A stretch of 64,000 nt of DNA from Cupriavidus sp. (lineage in GTDB: Bacteria; Pseudomonadota; Gammaproteobacteria; Burkholderiales; Burkholderiaceae). This document shows positions 1 to 8,142 of this stretch, one piece after another. How positions within the stretch are numbered: position 1 is the first letter of the stretch; every line of letters begins with the position of its first letter. The position numbers were made by a program, and so were the translations under genes. The stretch is taken from positions 124,001 to 188,000 of the forward strand of contig JAPSLP010000006.1 of assembly GCA_031180665.1 (NCBI GenBank). Reading direction: 5' to 3'. The notes beneath the pieces are model-generated. The model saw only the letters and a list, made by a program, of their open reading frames with translations, had not been told where the DNA came from and searched no databases.

Positions 1-470
1 CCGGTCGGGGCAGCGAATTCACGATCCGGCTGCCGGCGCTCGCCCGGCCCGAACTGGTCGCCGCCGCGCACCGCGAGGAACCGCCCGCCGTGGTGGCCGC
101 CGGCGATGCGCGCCGCGTGCTGCTGGTCGACGACAACGTCGATTCGGTGCAGGCGCTGGCCCAGCTGCTGACGGCCTACGGCCACCAGGTCGAAGTGGTC
201 TACGACCCGGTCTCCGCCCTGCGCGTCGTCGAACGCTTCGCGCCCGATGTCGCGGTGCTCGACATCGGCCTGCCGGTGATGGACGGCTACGAGCTGGTGC
301 ACCGGCTGCGCGAGGCGCTGGGCGAGCACCCGTGCCGCTTCGTCGCGCTGACCGGTTACGGGCAGGACACCGACCGGGATCGGAGCAAGGCCGCCGGCTT
401 CGGCCAGCATCTGGTCAAGCCCGTCAGCCCCGACGCGCTGCTGCGGCTGATCGAGGACACCGGGCGTTGA
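1..470 (+). CDS. Hybrid sensor histidine kinase, C-terminal part (partial)
   Basis: The open frame enters from the left edge, so only the C-terminus is seen. The first codons encode GRGSEFTIRLP, the usual end of a HATPase_c kinase domain (G2 box). After a short Ala/Pro/Glu linker comes a complete receiver domain. It shows the acidic pair in LLVDDN, the phospho-acceptor Asp in VLDIGLPVMDG, the Thr of ALTGYG and the conserved Lys of LVKPVSP. The protein is therefore the tail of a hybrid histidine kinase in which the kinase passes phosphate to its own receiver. Input domain and signal lie outside the window. It ends with TGA at 468-470 and is followed by a dispersed repeat, so it is probably the last gene of its transcript. 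Confidence 0.85.
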   Translation, partial: GRGSEFTIRLPALARPELVAAAHREEPPAVVAAGDARRVLLVDDNVDSVQALAQLLTAYGHQVEVVYDPVSALRVVERFAPDVAVLDIGLPVMDGYELVHRLREALGEHPCRFVALTGYGQDTDRDRSKAAGFGQHLVKPVSPDALLRLIEDTGR

Positions 471-503
471 CGCCCCTGCACGCTCCCGACAACATCCAGG
501 CCG

Positions 504-573
504 CCGTCGTTCCGGCGCAAGCGGGAATCCAGTGTCATTGGGAGCCGCTGGGTCCCCGCCTTCGGGGGACGAC
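504..573. repeat. Dispersed palindromic (REP-like) repeat, copy 1
   Basis: The arms are gtcgttccggcgcaagcggg and gtccccgccttcgggggacg, in inverted orientation around about 25 bp. Related copies lie at 7491-7561, 20360-20387 (half copy) and 24685-24783, all between genes. It sits between the 3' ends of the kinase and livF, where such elements often stabilise or end transcripts. Confidence 0.7.
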
Positions 574-603
574 AAGGCTCGCCGCTGACTGGAGTCCGGC
601 TTC

Positions 604-1320
604 CTAGACGGCGAGATAGTTGCGCCGCACCTCGTCGTTGGTCGCCAGTTCCGCCATGGTGCCGTGATAGCGGATATGGCCGTTCTCCAGCACGTAGGCG
701 CGATCGCTGACCAGTTCGGCGAAATGCAGGTTCTGCTCGGACAGCAGGATCGCCATGCCCTCGCGCTTGAGCGCCAGGATCATGTTGGCCATCTGCTCGA
801 CGATCACCGGCGCCACGCCTTCGGACGGCTCGTCGAGCAGCACCAGATAGGGATTGCCCATCAGCGTGCGCGACACCGTCAGCATCTGCTGCTCGCCGCC
901 GCTCATCTGGCCGCCCGGACGGTGCGGCATCTCCCCCAGATTGGGAAATAGCGAGAACAGCTTCTGCGGCGTCCATTCGACCGCATCCGGACGCGGCGGC
1001 TGCTTGCCGATCTCGAGATTCTCCATCACCGTCAGGTCGGTGAAGATGCGCCGGTCCTCGGGCACGAAACCCATGCCCATGCGGCTGATCTGGTACGGCT
1101 TGGCGCGCGCCAGGTCGCGGCCGCGGAAGCGGATGCTGCCGTGCGCACGCTCGAGCAATCCCATCAGCGCCTTCATCGTGGTCGACTTGCCGGCGCCGTT
1201 GCGGCCCATCAGCGCGACCACCTCGCCGCGCCGCACTTCCAGCCCGACATCGAACAGGATATGCGCGCGGCCATAGAAGGCGTTCAGGCCGCTCACTTCC
1301 AACAGCGTGTCGGCGTTCAT
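604..1320 (-). CDS. livF: Branched-chain amino acid-type ABC transporter, ATPase LivF
   Basis: This 238-residue ATPase has Walker A GRNGAGKST (about residues 39-47), signature MSGGEQQM and Walker B LVLLDEPSEG. Length and the LivF-typical C-terminal switch SEQNLHFAE fit the HAAT family of amino acid and amide importers. It would energise uptake through the LivHM permease on the inner membrane together with LivG. It is the last gene of a four-gene operon; its ATG overlaps the livG stop by 4 bp (ATGA), which indicates translational coupling. The substrate cannot be read from the ATPase. In this family branched-chain amino acids, urea, amides and aromatic acids are all possible. Confidence 0.9.
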   Translation of the reverse strand: MNADTLLEVSGLNAFYGRAHILFDVGLEVRRGEVVALMGRNGAGKSTTMKALMGLLERAHGSIRFRGRDLARAKPYQISRMGMGFVPEDRRIFTDLTVMENLEIGKQPPRPDAVEWTPQKLFSLFPNLGEMPHRPGGQMSGGEQQMLTVSRTLMGNPYLVLLDEPSEGVAPVIVEQMANMILALKREGMAILLSEQNLHFAELVSDRAYVLENGHIRYHGTMAELATNDEVRRNYLAV

Positions 1321-2117
1321 GCCGAGCCCTCCTGCGTCTGTACCGATCCGCGCCGGCCGGCCTGGGTTTCGAAGGTCTTGCCGGTGCCGAAATACACCTC
1401 GCGCACCTTCGGATCGTTGCGGATCGCCTCGCCATCGCCCTCGGCGATCAGCTGGCCGCGCGCCAGCACGATCATCCGGTCCGCATAGGCAAACACGACA
1501 TCCATGCTGTGCTCGGTAAACAGCACCGACAGCTGGTGCCGCACGACCAGCTGCCTGGTCAGCGCCATCAGTGCCCGGCGCTCCTCAGGCGCCATGCCGG
1601 CGGTCGGCTCGTCCATCAGCAGCAGCCGGGGGCGGTTGGCCAGCGCGATCGCGAGCTCCACGCGCTTGACGTCGCCATAGGCCAGCACGCCGCAGGCGCG
1701 CCGGGCCTGGCTTGCCATGCCGACCTGCTCGAGCAGCGCCATCGCTTCGTCGCGATGGTGCTCGCGCACCGGGCGCCACAGCTGGAACAGCTTGCGCTCG
1801 CGCGACAGGATCGCCATCTGCACGTTCTCGACCACCGTCATCGAGCCGAAGGTCGCGGCGATCTGGAAGGTCCGGCCAACGCCGAGCCGCCAGATATCGC
1901 GCGGCCGCATGCCGGCGATCTCGTGCCCGTCGAAGCGGATCGAGCCCTGGTCCGGCTTGAGCTGGCCATTCAGCATGTTGAAGCAGGTCGATTTGCCGGC
2001 GCCGTTCGGGCCGAGCAGCGCCAGCAGCTGGCCGGCGGGCAGGTCGAACGACACGTCGCTGACCGCCTTGACGCCGCCGAACGCCTTGCCCAGATGTCTG
2101 ACTTGCAGCAGCGTCAT
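1317..2117 (-). CDS. livG: Branched-chain amino acid-type ABC transporter, ATPase LivG
   Basis: The protein has 266 residues with Walker A GPNGAGKST near residue 34, the LivG-typical long insertion after the Q-loop (FQIAATFGSMTVVENVQ), a signature-like segment LAYGDVKRVELA and Walker B LLLMDEPTAGM. The C-terminal extension KVREVYFG is characteristic of LivG. The ATG overlaps the upstream livHM stop by 4 bp and its own stop overlaps livF. The signature reads AYGDVKR rather than LSGGQ, as in many LivG proteins, so LivF carries the canonical signature and LivG the divergent one. Further 5' sequence is open in the same frame, but the ATGA junction with livHM fixes the start. Confidence 0.88.
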   Translation of the reverse strand: MTLLQVRHLGKAFGGVKAVSDVSFDLPAGQLLALLGPNGAGKSTCFNMLNGQLKPDQGSIRFDGHEIAGMRPRDIWRLGVGRTFQIAATFGSMTVVENVQMAILSRERKLFQLWRPVREHHRDEAMALLEQVGMASQARRACGVLAYGDVKRVELAIALANRPRLLLMDEPTAGMAPEERRALMALTRQLVVRHQLSVLFTEHSMDVVFAYADRMIVLARGQLIAEGDGEAIRNDPKVREVYFGTGKTFETQAGRRGSVQTQEGSA

Positions 2118-4078
2118 GCCGGCTCCTTCAGCGAAGGGGATTGCCACGACGAGGAGGCGGGGACCGTTGCGCCGGCCGCCGGTTCGGTCTCGGCCGGCTC
2201 GGTCCCGCGCCCGAAACGCTTGCGCAGCGAGCCGACGATGCCCGCCGGGAACAGGATCACCAGCAGCAGCATGGTGGCGCCCAGCAGCGCTCGCCAGTAA
2301 TCGGTTTCGCGCGCGATGGTGTCCTGCAGCCAGGTGAACACCGACGCGCCGACCAGCGGCCCGGCCAGCGTCTGCACGCCGCCGAGCAGCACCATCACCA
2401 GGCCGTCGACCGAGCGGCTGACGCTGATCGCCTCGGGCGAGATGCTGCCCTTCGAGTAGGCGAACAGCACGCCCGCCATGCCGCAGAACAGGCCCGCGAT
2501 GGCAAAGGCCACCCACTGCACGCGCTTGACGTCGATGCCGATCGCCTCGGCACGCAGCGCCGAATCGCGGCCGGCGCGCATCGCGTAGCCGAACGGGGCG
2601 AACAGCACCCGGCGCAGCGCCAGCACGCACAGGCAGCACAGCCCCATGGTCAGGTAGTAGAACGCGGTCGGCGAGGACAGCCAGGCGGCCGGCCACACGC
2701 CCAGCAGGCCGTTGCTGCCGCCGGTGAAGCCGTCCCACTGGTAGATCACCGACCAGACGATCTGCGCAAAGGCCAGCGTCAGCATCGCCAGATAGGTGCC
2801 GGACAGCCGCACGCAGAACCACCCGAACACCACCGCGCCGGCGCAGGCGACCAGCGGTGCGAGCAGCAGCGTGGCCTCCATCGGCAGTTGCCATTTGGTC
2901 AGCAGCAGCGCGGCCGCATAGGCGCCCAGGCCGAAGTAGGCGGCATGGCCGAACGAATGCAGGCCGCCCGGTCCCATGATGAAGTGCAGGCTGGCGGCGA
3001 ACAGCACCGCAATCAGGATCTCGACCAGCAGCACCGTCAGATACGGATAGGACTGCGCCAGCAGCGGCACCAGCAGCAGCGCCGCGACGGTCAGCGCGCC
3101 GGCGAGCTTGACCGCCGTGCCGGGGGCGCGCAATGGCGCCTCCAGCTCGGCGCCATTGCGCGACGGCGCCTGCGGCTTGCCGAGCAGGCCCCATGGGCGT
3201 ACCACCAGGATCACCGCCATCACCAGGAATTCGACCACCAGCGTCATCCTGGTCAGCGCGATCTCGACGCCGCCGAACGACACCGTGCCGAGCGCGATGC
3301 ACAGCGCCTTGATCTCGGCGATCAGCAGCGCGGCGAGGAATGCGCCGGGAATCGAGCCCATGCCGCCGACCACCACCACCACGAAGGCGTTGCCGATGGT
3401 CTCCAGATCCAGCGCGAGGTTGGCCGGGACGCGCGGACCCTGCAGCGCGCCGGCCAGCCCGGCGAGGAAACAGCCCAGCGCAAACACGCCGGTAAACAGC
3501 CAGGCCTGGTTGATGCCGAGCGCGCCGACCATCTCGCGGTCCTGCGTCGCCGCGCGCAGCAGCGTGCCCCAGCGCGTGCGCGTCAGCAGCAGCCACAGCA
3601 GGCCGAGCACCAGCGGGCCGATCGCGATCAGCACCAGGTCGTATTGCGGGAAACGCTGGCCCAGTATTTCCACCGCGCCGCTCAGGCCCGGCGCGCGCGG
3701 GCCGAACAGGTCCTCTGGCCCCCAGACGAACAGCGCCGCATCCTTGATCACCAGCACCAGCGCGAAGGTCGCCAGCAGCTGGAACAGCTCTGGCGCCTGA
3801 TAGATGCGCCGCAGGATCACGCATTCGACCAGCGCGCCGATCGCGGCGACCACCAGCGCCGACACCAGCACGCCGGCCCAGAAGCCCGCGGCGGTCTCGC
3901 CGATGCGGCTGACCACCGTGTAGGACAGATAGATGCCCAGCATGAAGAACGAGCCGTGCGCGAAATTGACGATGCGCGTGACGCCGAAGATCAGCGACAG
4001 CCCGGCGGCCACCAGGAACATCGTCGAGGCTTCGGCCAGTCCGTTCAGCAACTGGACCAGCAAGCTTGTCAGTGTCAT
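2114..4078 (-). CDS. livHM: Fused LivH-LivM permease of an amino acid-type ABC transporter
   Basis: This 654-residue membrane protein carries two permease modules. Residues 1 to about 290 match LivH (FAHGSFFMLGIYLSY near the N-terminus, the EAA-like stretch with GALGINQAW, and AALLIAEIKAL). Residues from about 320 match LivM (HFIMGPGGLHSFGHAAYFGLG, YLAMLTLAFAQ and the EAA-like RAGRDSALRAEAIGID). LivH and LivM are separate genes in Escherichia coli; fused versions are frequent in Burkholderiales. Both halves have hydrophobic segments and an intact EAA loop, so the fusion should work as a pseudo-heterodimer. It follows the binding-protein gene by 43 bp and overlaps livG by 4 bp. Confidence 0.88.
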   Translation of the reverse strand: MTLTSLLVQLLNGLAEASTMFLVAAGLSLIFGVTRIVNFAHGSFFMLGIYLSYTVVSRIGETAAGFWAGVLVSALVVAAIGALVECVILRRIYQAPELFQLLATFALVLVIKDAALFVWGPEDLFGPRAPGLSGAVEILGQRFPQYDLVLIAIGPLVLGLLWLLLTRTRWGTLLRAATQDREMVGALGINQAWLFTGVFALGCFLAGLAGALQGPRVPANLALDLETIGNAFVVVVVGGMGSIPGAFLAALLIAEIKALCIALGTVSFGGVEIALTRMTLVVEFLVMAVILVVRPWGLLGKPQAPSRNGAELEAPLRAPGTAVKLAGALTVAALLLVPLLAQSYPYLTVLLVEILIAVLFAASLHFIMGPGGLHSFGHAAYFGLGAYAAALLLTKWQLPMEATLLLAPLVACAGAVVFGWFCVRLSGTYLAMLTLAFAQIVWSVIYQWDGFTGGSNGLLGVWPAAWLSSPTAFYYLTMGLCCLCVLALRRVLFAPFGYAMRAGRDSALRAEAIGIDVKRVQWVAFAIAGLFCGMAGVLFAYSKGSISPEAISVSRSVDGLVMVLLGGVQTLAGPLVGASVFTWLQDTIARETDYWRALLGATMLLLVILFPAGIVGSLRKRFGRGTEPAETEPAAGATVPASSSWQSPSLKEPA

Positions 4079-4121
4079 GTGTCGACTCCAGCCGGGACGC
4101 GCCGGCCTGATTGCATCGGAC

Positions 4122-5351
4122 TTATTGCGCCGGCCGCATCGCCTTGACTTCGGCGTCGCTGGGCTGGACCTTGGCGCCGTCCACGTAGACGAACGAAGTC
4201 ATCACGCCCTTGCCGTCGCGCACGCCGGTGCGGCCGACGTAGGCGCCCATGGTCGATTGATGGTCCTGCGGACGGTAGACGATCTGCCCCATCGGCGTGT
4301 CGACGCGCAGGCCGGAGAAGGCCGCCGCCAGCTTGTTGCTGTCGGTGGTGCCGGCCTTCTGCAGCCCGGCCGCGATCGACTTGACCGCGGCGTAGCCGAC
4401 CACCGAGCCGACACGCGGCGTGTCGTTGAATTTCTTGCGATAGGCCGCGACGAACTTCTTGTTCTCGGGCGTATCGATCGCGTACCACGGGTAGCCCGTG
4501 ACCACCCAGTTGTTCGGCGCCTCGCCGCGCAGCGGATCGAGGTATTCGGGTTCGCCGGTCAGCAGCGACACCACCTCGCGTCCCTCGAACAGCCCGCGCG
4601 TATTGCCCTCGCGCACGAACTTGCCGAGGTCGGCGGCGAACAGCACGTTGAAGATCGCATCGGGCTTGGCATCCGCCAGCGCCTGCACCACCGAGCCGGC
4701 GTCGACCTTGCCCAGCGGCGGCGCCTGCTCGGCGACGAATTCGACATCGGGCTGCGCCTGCTTGAGCAGCTTCTTGAAAGTGGCAACTGCCGACTGGCCG
4801 TACTCGTAATTGGGATAGACGATGGCCCAGCGCTTCTTCTTGAGCTTGGCCGCCTCGGGCACCAGCATCGCGACCTGCATATAGGTCGACGGGCGCAGCC
4901 GGTAGGTGTACTGGTTGCCGTTCTGCCAGACGATCTTGTCGGTCAGCGGCTCGGCGGCCAGGAAGAACACGCGCCGCTGCTTGGCATAGTCGGTCAGCGC
5001 CAAACCGGTATTGGACAGGAAACCACCGAACAGCAGCGCGACGCGCTCGCGCGCCACCAGTTCCTCGGCCACCCGCACGGAATCGCCGGGATTGCCGTTA
5101 TCGTCGCGCGACACCACCTCCAGCTTCTTGCCCAGCACGCCGCCGGCCGCATTGACCTCCTCGACCGCCATCTCCCAGCCGCGCTTGTACGGCTCGAGGA
5201 ACGCCGGCTGCGCCTTGTAGCTGTTGATCTCGCCGATCTTGATGGTGTTCTGCGCCAGCGCCGCGGCGCTGCCGAGCAGCGCCGACACGGTGACTGCCAT
5301 GGCGGCGGTCGCGCGGCGCAGTCGTCGTTGGGGGCGGATTCGGTTGTGCAT
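4122..5351 (-). CDS. Periplasmic substrate-binding protein of the Liv-type ABC transporter
   Basis: The 409-residue protein belongs to the Peripla_BP_6/LivK group (type I periplasmic fold). The start at 5351 is chosen because it follows a good ribosome site (AAGGAAG) and gives a Sec signal peptide ending near ALAQ/NT. The mature part begins IKIGEINSYKAQPAF and contains NAAGGVLGKKLEVVSRDD, a family hallmark. It binds the ligand in the periplasm and delivers it to LivHM. It is the first gene of the operon with livHM, livG and livF. The ligand is not identifiable; the sequence resembles amide/amino acid receptors more than classical LivJ. A 48 bp palindromic region at 5628-5675 lies about 280 bp upstream and may control the operon. 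Confidence 0.85.
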   Translation of the reverse strand: MHNRIRPQRRLRRATAAMAVTVSALLGSAAALAQNTIKIGEINSYKAQPAFLEPYKRGWEMAVEEVNAAGGVLGKKLEVVSRDDNGNPGDSVRVAEELVARERVALLFGGFLSNTGLALTDYAKQRRVFFLAAEPLTDKIVWQNGNQYTYRLRPSTYMQVAMLVPEAAKLKKKRWAIVYPNYEYGQSAVATFKKLLKQAQPDVEFVAEQAPPLGKVDAGSVVQALADAKPDAIFNVLFAADLGKFVREGNTRGLFEGREVVSLLTGEPEYLDPLRGEAPNNWVVTGYPWYAIDTPENKKFVAAYRKKFNDTPRVGSVVGYAAVKSIAAGLQKAGTTDSNKLAAAFSGLRVDTPMGQIVYRPQDHQSTMGAYVGRTGVRDGKGVMTSFVYVDGAKVQPSDAEVKAMRPAQ

Positions 5352-5627
5352 CGTTCTTCCTTTGCTGAAGCGAGTCGTTCGGATGGCGGGAATGGACGGT
5401 GGAACGGCAAGGCACCCGGCCGGCACGGCACTGGTGCGCACCGCCGGCCCGGGCGGTGCGCCGCGCACTGTTTTCATTCAGGATTCACTACATAAACTGC
5501 GACGGCCCGGTTGACGCAAGGAACGGGCCAGCGCCTGCCCATGCCAAACCGTGCAAGCATGCCACGCCGAGCGGCTGCGCGCTCGTCCGCAGCCGGTACG
5601 CCGGCCGCGGCGCGTCGGGGCATCGCC

Positions 5628-5675
5628 TTTGATGTAGTGTTTACCGAATGGACGTTCAGTATGTACTACATCAAA
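5628..5675. promoter_or_regulatory. Palindromic operator-like site upstream of the liv-type operon
   Basis: An 11-bp perfect inverted repeat (TTTGATGTAGT at 5628-5638 and ACTACATCAAA at 5665-5675) brackets 26 bp. A second imperfect dyad, ACCGAATGGACGTTCAGT, lies inside. Nested dyads of this kind are typical operators for TetR- or GntR-type repressors. No coding sequence overlaps it: the liv-type operon reads away to the left and the CYTH gene ends to the right. The rest of the 5352-5823 gap shows nothing else recognisable. The regulator is not identified. Confidence 0.5.
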
Positions 5676-5823
5676 GCGGGTGGAAATCAGGGTGTTCACG
5701 GGAATGGCACCGGGCGGGCGCGGTGCAGGGCAGGCGGGCGGCAAGGCAGGCAGCGAAGGGGACAGCGGTGGCGGGCAGCAAAGCGACGCGGAAATTCAGC
5801 CGTCTGCGAAAAGCCGGCCGGGA

Positions 5824-6339
5824 TCAGCCCCTCGCGCGCAGCAGATCCACATAGGCAGTCGGCACCAGCTGGCTGGCATCGATGCCGAGCTTGCCCAGCA
5901 ACGCATGCGCCTCGGCCACCCCGTGCTCGGCCGCTTCGCCGTCGCGCAGCACCACCTCCAGTTCGAGGAAGTCGCCCAGTCCCTCCACGCGGTCCAGATG
6001 CACGCGCGTACGGCCGACCAGGAACAGGATGCGGGCCTTGCGCACGCGCCCCGCCTCACCGTAAGCGGCAGACAGCGCGGCGCGCAGCTGGTCCGGCTCG
6101 GCGGTCGGCACGATCTGATAGTGGCTTGGCCTGGGACCGCTGCCGTCGGCGCGGCGATAGAAGATCAGCTCCCCCCGTCCCGATGGAAACGCGCGCAGCT
6201 TGAGGCGGCCGTTGCCGCAATGGAAGAAGGTGTCGTCCTGCTGCAGCAGCTCGGGACCGTGGTCGGCCAGTTCGGCCGCGAGGGGCGCCAGGGCGTCGCG
6301 ATCGTCGACGCGGGCCTTGATTTCGATATTGGTCGGCAT
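5824..6339 (-). CDS. CYTH domain protein (class IV adenylate cyclase / triphosphate tunnel fold)
   Basis: The 171-residue protein starts MPTNIEIKARVDD, the strand that carries the ExExK-type signature of CYTH proteins (here NIEIK, so the first Glu is Asn as in many members). Further charged tunnel residues are seen in GRLKLRAF, LIFYRRAD, KARILFLVGRTRVHLD and FLELEVVL. Family members bind metal and hydrolyse or cyclise triphosphates (thiamine triphosphate, ATP, inorganic triphosphate); which reaction applies here cannot be told. The ATG at 6339 fits the conserved N-terminus; an in-frame codon 14 residues upstream is less likely. The gene lies 46 bp downstream of the DsbA-fold gene and may be co-transcribed. 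Confidence 0.75.
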   Translation of the reverse strand: MPTNIEIKARVDDRDALAPLAAELADHGPELLQQDDTFFHCGNGRLKLRAFPSGRGELIFYRRADGSGPRPSHYQIVPTAEPDQLRAALSAAYGEAGRVRKARILFLVGRTRVHLDRVEGLGDFLELEVVLRDGEAAEHGVAEAHALLGKLGIDASQLVPTAYVDLLRARG

Positions 6340-6385
6340 GGGGCGACGATGGTAGCACGCTGCCCGCGCGCCCCGACCCACGCGC

Positions 6386-7006
6386 TCAGTCGTTCGCGGC
6401 CTGCTCGACGGCCAGTGCCAGCGCGTCTTCCAGCCGGTCGTTGCCCCAGAACATCTGCTCGCCGACGAAGAAGGTCGGCGCGCCGAAGACGCCCCGGTGC
6501 AGGGCCCGTTCGGTCTGCGCGCGCAGGGCCTCCTTGTTCTGCCGCAGCACCGCGGCCGACAGCAGCGCGTCGGCCGGCAGACCGAGTTCGGCCAGGGCCT
6601 CGCCGACCGCTTCCGGGTTATCGATATCGCGGTCCTGCGCGAAATTCATCTGCATGATGCGGCGGCAGTAGGCGCCGATCCAGGGTTCCTGCGCACCGAG
6701 CAGCGCCACCCGCATCGGCAGCAGCGCCCGGCGCGGGAACTGGCTCGGCTGCCGCCACGGCAAGCCGTATTTGGCGCACTGGCGGGCCGTGTCGATCATC
6801 GCGTAGGCGCCCTTGGCGCGCTGCACCACGAAGGGCGAACCCTGCCAGCTATGCGCGGCGAACACCGGGCCGAGCAGAAAGGGCTTCCACGCCAGCGCGA
6901 CGCCATGCCGGGCCGCGAGCGGCTCGATCCGCATCGCGCTCAGGTAGCTGTAATTGCTGCCGAACTCGAACCAGAACTCCAGGGTGGGCGGGGGTGCGGC
7001 GGACAT
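6386..7006 (-). CDS. DsbA-fold protein, 2-hydroxychromene-2-carboxylate isomerase family
   Basis: The 206-residue protein has the thioredoxin-like DsbA/kappa-GST fold. The N-terminal motif EFWFEFGSNYSYLSAMR replaces the CxxC of true DsbA with a Ser (SNYSY), the hallmark of HCCA isomerases and kappa-class glutathione transferases. The C-terminal GVFGAPTFFVGEQMFWGNDRL is the cis-Pro glutathione-site region of that group. Members use glutathione to isomerise 2-hydroxychromene-2-carboxylate in naphthalene-type degradation, but many have unknown substrates, and no aromatic degradation genes are nearby. The start at 7006 has a strong GAGGAG ribosome site. There is no signal peptide, so it is cytoplasmic. 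Confidence 0.78.
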   Translation of the reverse strand: MSAAPPPTLEFWFEFGSNYSYLSAMRIEPLAARHGVALAWKPFLLGPVFAAHSWQGSPFVVQRAKGAYAMIDTARQCAKYGLPWRQPSQFPRRALLPMRVALLGAQEPWIGAYCRRIMQMNFAQDRDIDNPEAVGEALAELGLPADALLSAAVLRQNKEALRAQTERALHRGVFGAPTFFVGEQMFWGNDRLEDALALAVEQAAND

Positions 7007-7109
7007 CGTGTCTCCTCGTTGCTGCAACGACGCCACGATGATCGCGCGGCGCCAAGTGCCGCTCAAGCGCGGCGTGGGCATGGCCACCATGCCGGTGCGG
7101 CATGCCGCG

Positions 7110-7153
7110 GCGCACAAGCGGTGCACAAGCGGTGCACAAGCGGTGCACAAGCG
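7110..7153. repeat. Short tandem repeat, four 11-bp units
   Basis: Four copies of (g/c)tgcacaagcg-like units run head to tail (gtgcacaagcg, first unit gcgcacaagcg). The array lies in the 288 bp between the divergent DsbA-fold gene and the small lipoprotein gene. No further feature is recognised in this gap apart from ribosome sites. Confidence 0.85.
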
Positions 7154-7294
7154 ACGCCGCAGCTGTGGCACGGCCGCCGCCCGGAGTGTCGTCCCTTTCC
7201 TACAGGCAATTCAGCCCCGGGCCGAATCGACGCCGCGGCGCGCGGGCCTAAGCTGGACCCATCAGGCGGCAACCACGCCGCTCAGGAGATCATC

Positions 7295-7480
7295 ATGTGG
7301 AAGCTGATAGCAACGCTCGTTGCGGCGGGCGCGATGACCATCTCGATGCAGGGCTGTACGTTGGGCGGCGCCGTTGCCGGCGGCGCGGTCGGCCACGAAG
7401 TCACTGACGGCAGCCCGTGGGGCACCATCGGCGGCGCCGCGGTCGGCGGCTATATCGGCCACGAGCTCGGCAAGGACTGA
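7295..7480 (+). CDS. Small glycine-zipper lipoprotein
   Basis: The 61-residue protein has a lipoprotein signal peptide (MWKLIATLVAAGAMTISMQG/C) with Cys20 as the lipidation site. It is followed by a glycine-zipper segment (LGGAVAGGAVGHEV, then GTIGGAAVGGYIGHELGKD). Such 2TM glycine-zipper lipoproteins, related to OsmB and SlyB, sit in the outer membrane or periplasm and are often stress induced; their role is poorly defined. The start has an AGGAG ribosome site at good distance. A palindromic repeat follows the stop by 11 bp. Confidence 0.78.
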   Translation: MWKLIATLVAAGAMTISMQGCTLGGAVAGGAVGHEVTDGSPWGTIGGAAVGGYIGHELGKD

Positions 7481-7490
7481 CGGGGGACTT

Positions 7491-7561
7491 CGTCATTCCC
7501 GCGAAGGCGGGATTCCGGCGTCTGCCGAAGCCGCTGCGTCCCCGCGTTCGCGGGGATGACC
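7491..7561. repeat. Dispersed palindromic (REP-like) repeat, copy 2
   Basis: The outer arms gtcattcccgcgaa and ttcgcggggatgac are exact inverted copies, with a middle containing tctgccgaagccgctgcg. It lies directly after the glycine-zipper lipoprotein stop codon and is the best-conserved member of the family in this window. Confidence 0.8.
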
Positions 7562-7633
7562 ACGTATGCCGGTCATGGCAACGCCCCGAGGCCGGCGAGC
7601 GCCTGACCTCCCGTCGGGCTCAGCCGGACCGCC

Positions 7634-7689
7634 GATCCGGACTGTCGATCCGGACTGTCGATCCGGAGTGTCGATCCGGAGTGTCGATC
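7634..7689. repeat. Short tandem repeat, four 13-bp units at the BLUF stop codon
   Basis: The units gatccggactgtc (twice) and gatccggagtgtc (twice) are followed by a partial gatc. The stop codon of the BLUF gene (7688-7690, minus strand) overlaps the final partial unit. Units three and four share one base change, which indicates stepwise duplication. Confidence 0.88.
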
Positions 7690-8131
7690 AATACCGCGGC
7701 CGTTCCGCGCTGCGCGCCACCACCGCATTGCCGGCGATCAATTCGCCCAGCAGCGCCAGCGAGGCGCGACCGCTGGTGCGGTACGGATCGAACTCCGCGC
7801 GCGGGAAGTACTTCAGCAGCGTGGCGGTATTGATGCGGCCGGTATTGACCAGCCCCATCGCCCAGCCGGCAAATTCCCGTTCGACGATTTCCTCGTAGTG
7901 CAACAGCACCACGTCCTCGTGCCGCGGGTCCTGTGCGATCCGGTGATACAGCGCTGACACCTCGGCGCGGGCGCCTTCGAGCGCCTGCAGGAACACGCCG
8001 TTGCCGTAGCACAGCACCCCGGTGATGCCTTGTGCCGGGTTGCGCTCGATGCTGGTGGCAACGATGGTATCGACCAGATCCTCGTCCGCGGGCTGGCGGG
8101 CGCGGCTCGCATAAAGCAGACGAACTAGCAT
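7688..8131 (-). CDS. BLUF-domain blue-light sensor
   Basis: The 147-residue protein is almost entirely a BLUF (sensor of blue light using FAD) domain. The key flavin-contacting residues of characterised BLUF proteins are all present: Tyr7 (LVRLLYAS), Asn31 (SIERNPAQGITG), Gln49 (FLQALEG), and Trp90/Met92 (FAGWAMGL). No output domain follows, only about 50 residues that may form the usual C-terminal helices, so it belongs to the short BLUF class that signals by protein contact. A strong AGGAGG site precedes the ATG. It lies 11 bp after the folE stop on the same strand and is very likely co-transcribed with it. This links light sensing to pteridine synthesis by gene context only. Confidence 0.9.
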   Translation of the reverse strand: MLVRLLYASRARQPADEDLVDTIVATSIERNPAQGITGVLCYGNGVFLQALEGARAEVSALYHRIAQDPRHEDVVLLHYEEIVEREFAGWAMGLVNTGRINTATLLKYFPRAEFDPYRTSGRASLALLGELIAGNAVVARSAERPRY

Positions 8132-8142
8132 GATGGCCTCCT

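Noticed and set aside
2141..4147. Very long open frame opposite livHM, and similar ones at 36001-38094 and 39617-41698
   Set aside because: These are antisense frames of GC-rich genes with Arg/His/Gln-rich, domain-free products; the opposite strand carries clear conserved families.
4122..5477. Longer start of the binding protein at 5477
   Set aside because: The 42 extra residues have no signal-like features, while 5351 has a ribosome site and a proper signal peptide.
5628..5675. Insertion-sequence ends or attachment site
   Set aside because: No transposase or flanking duplication; the nested dyads fit a regulator site.
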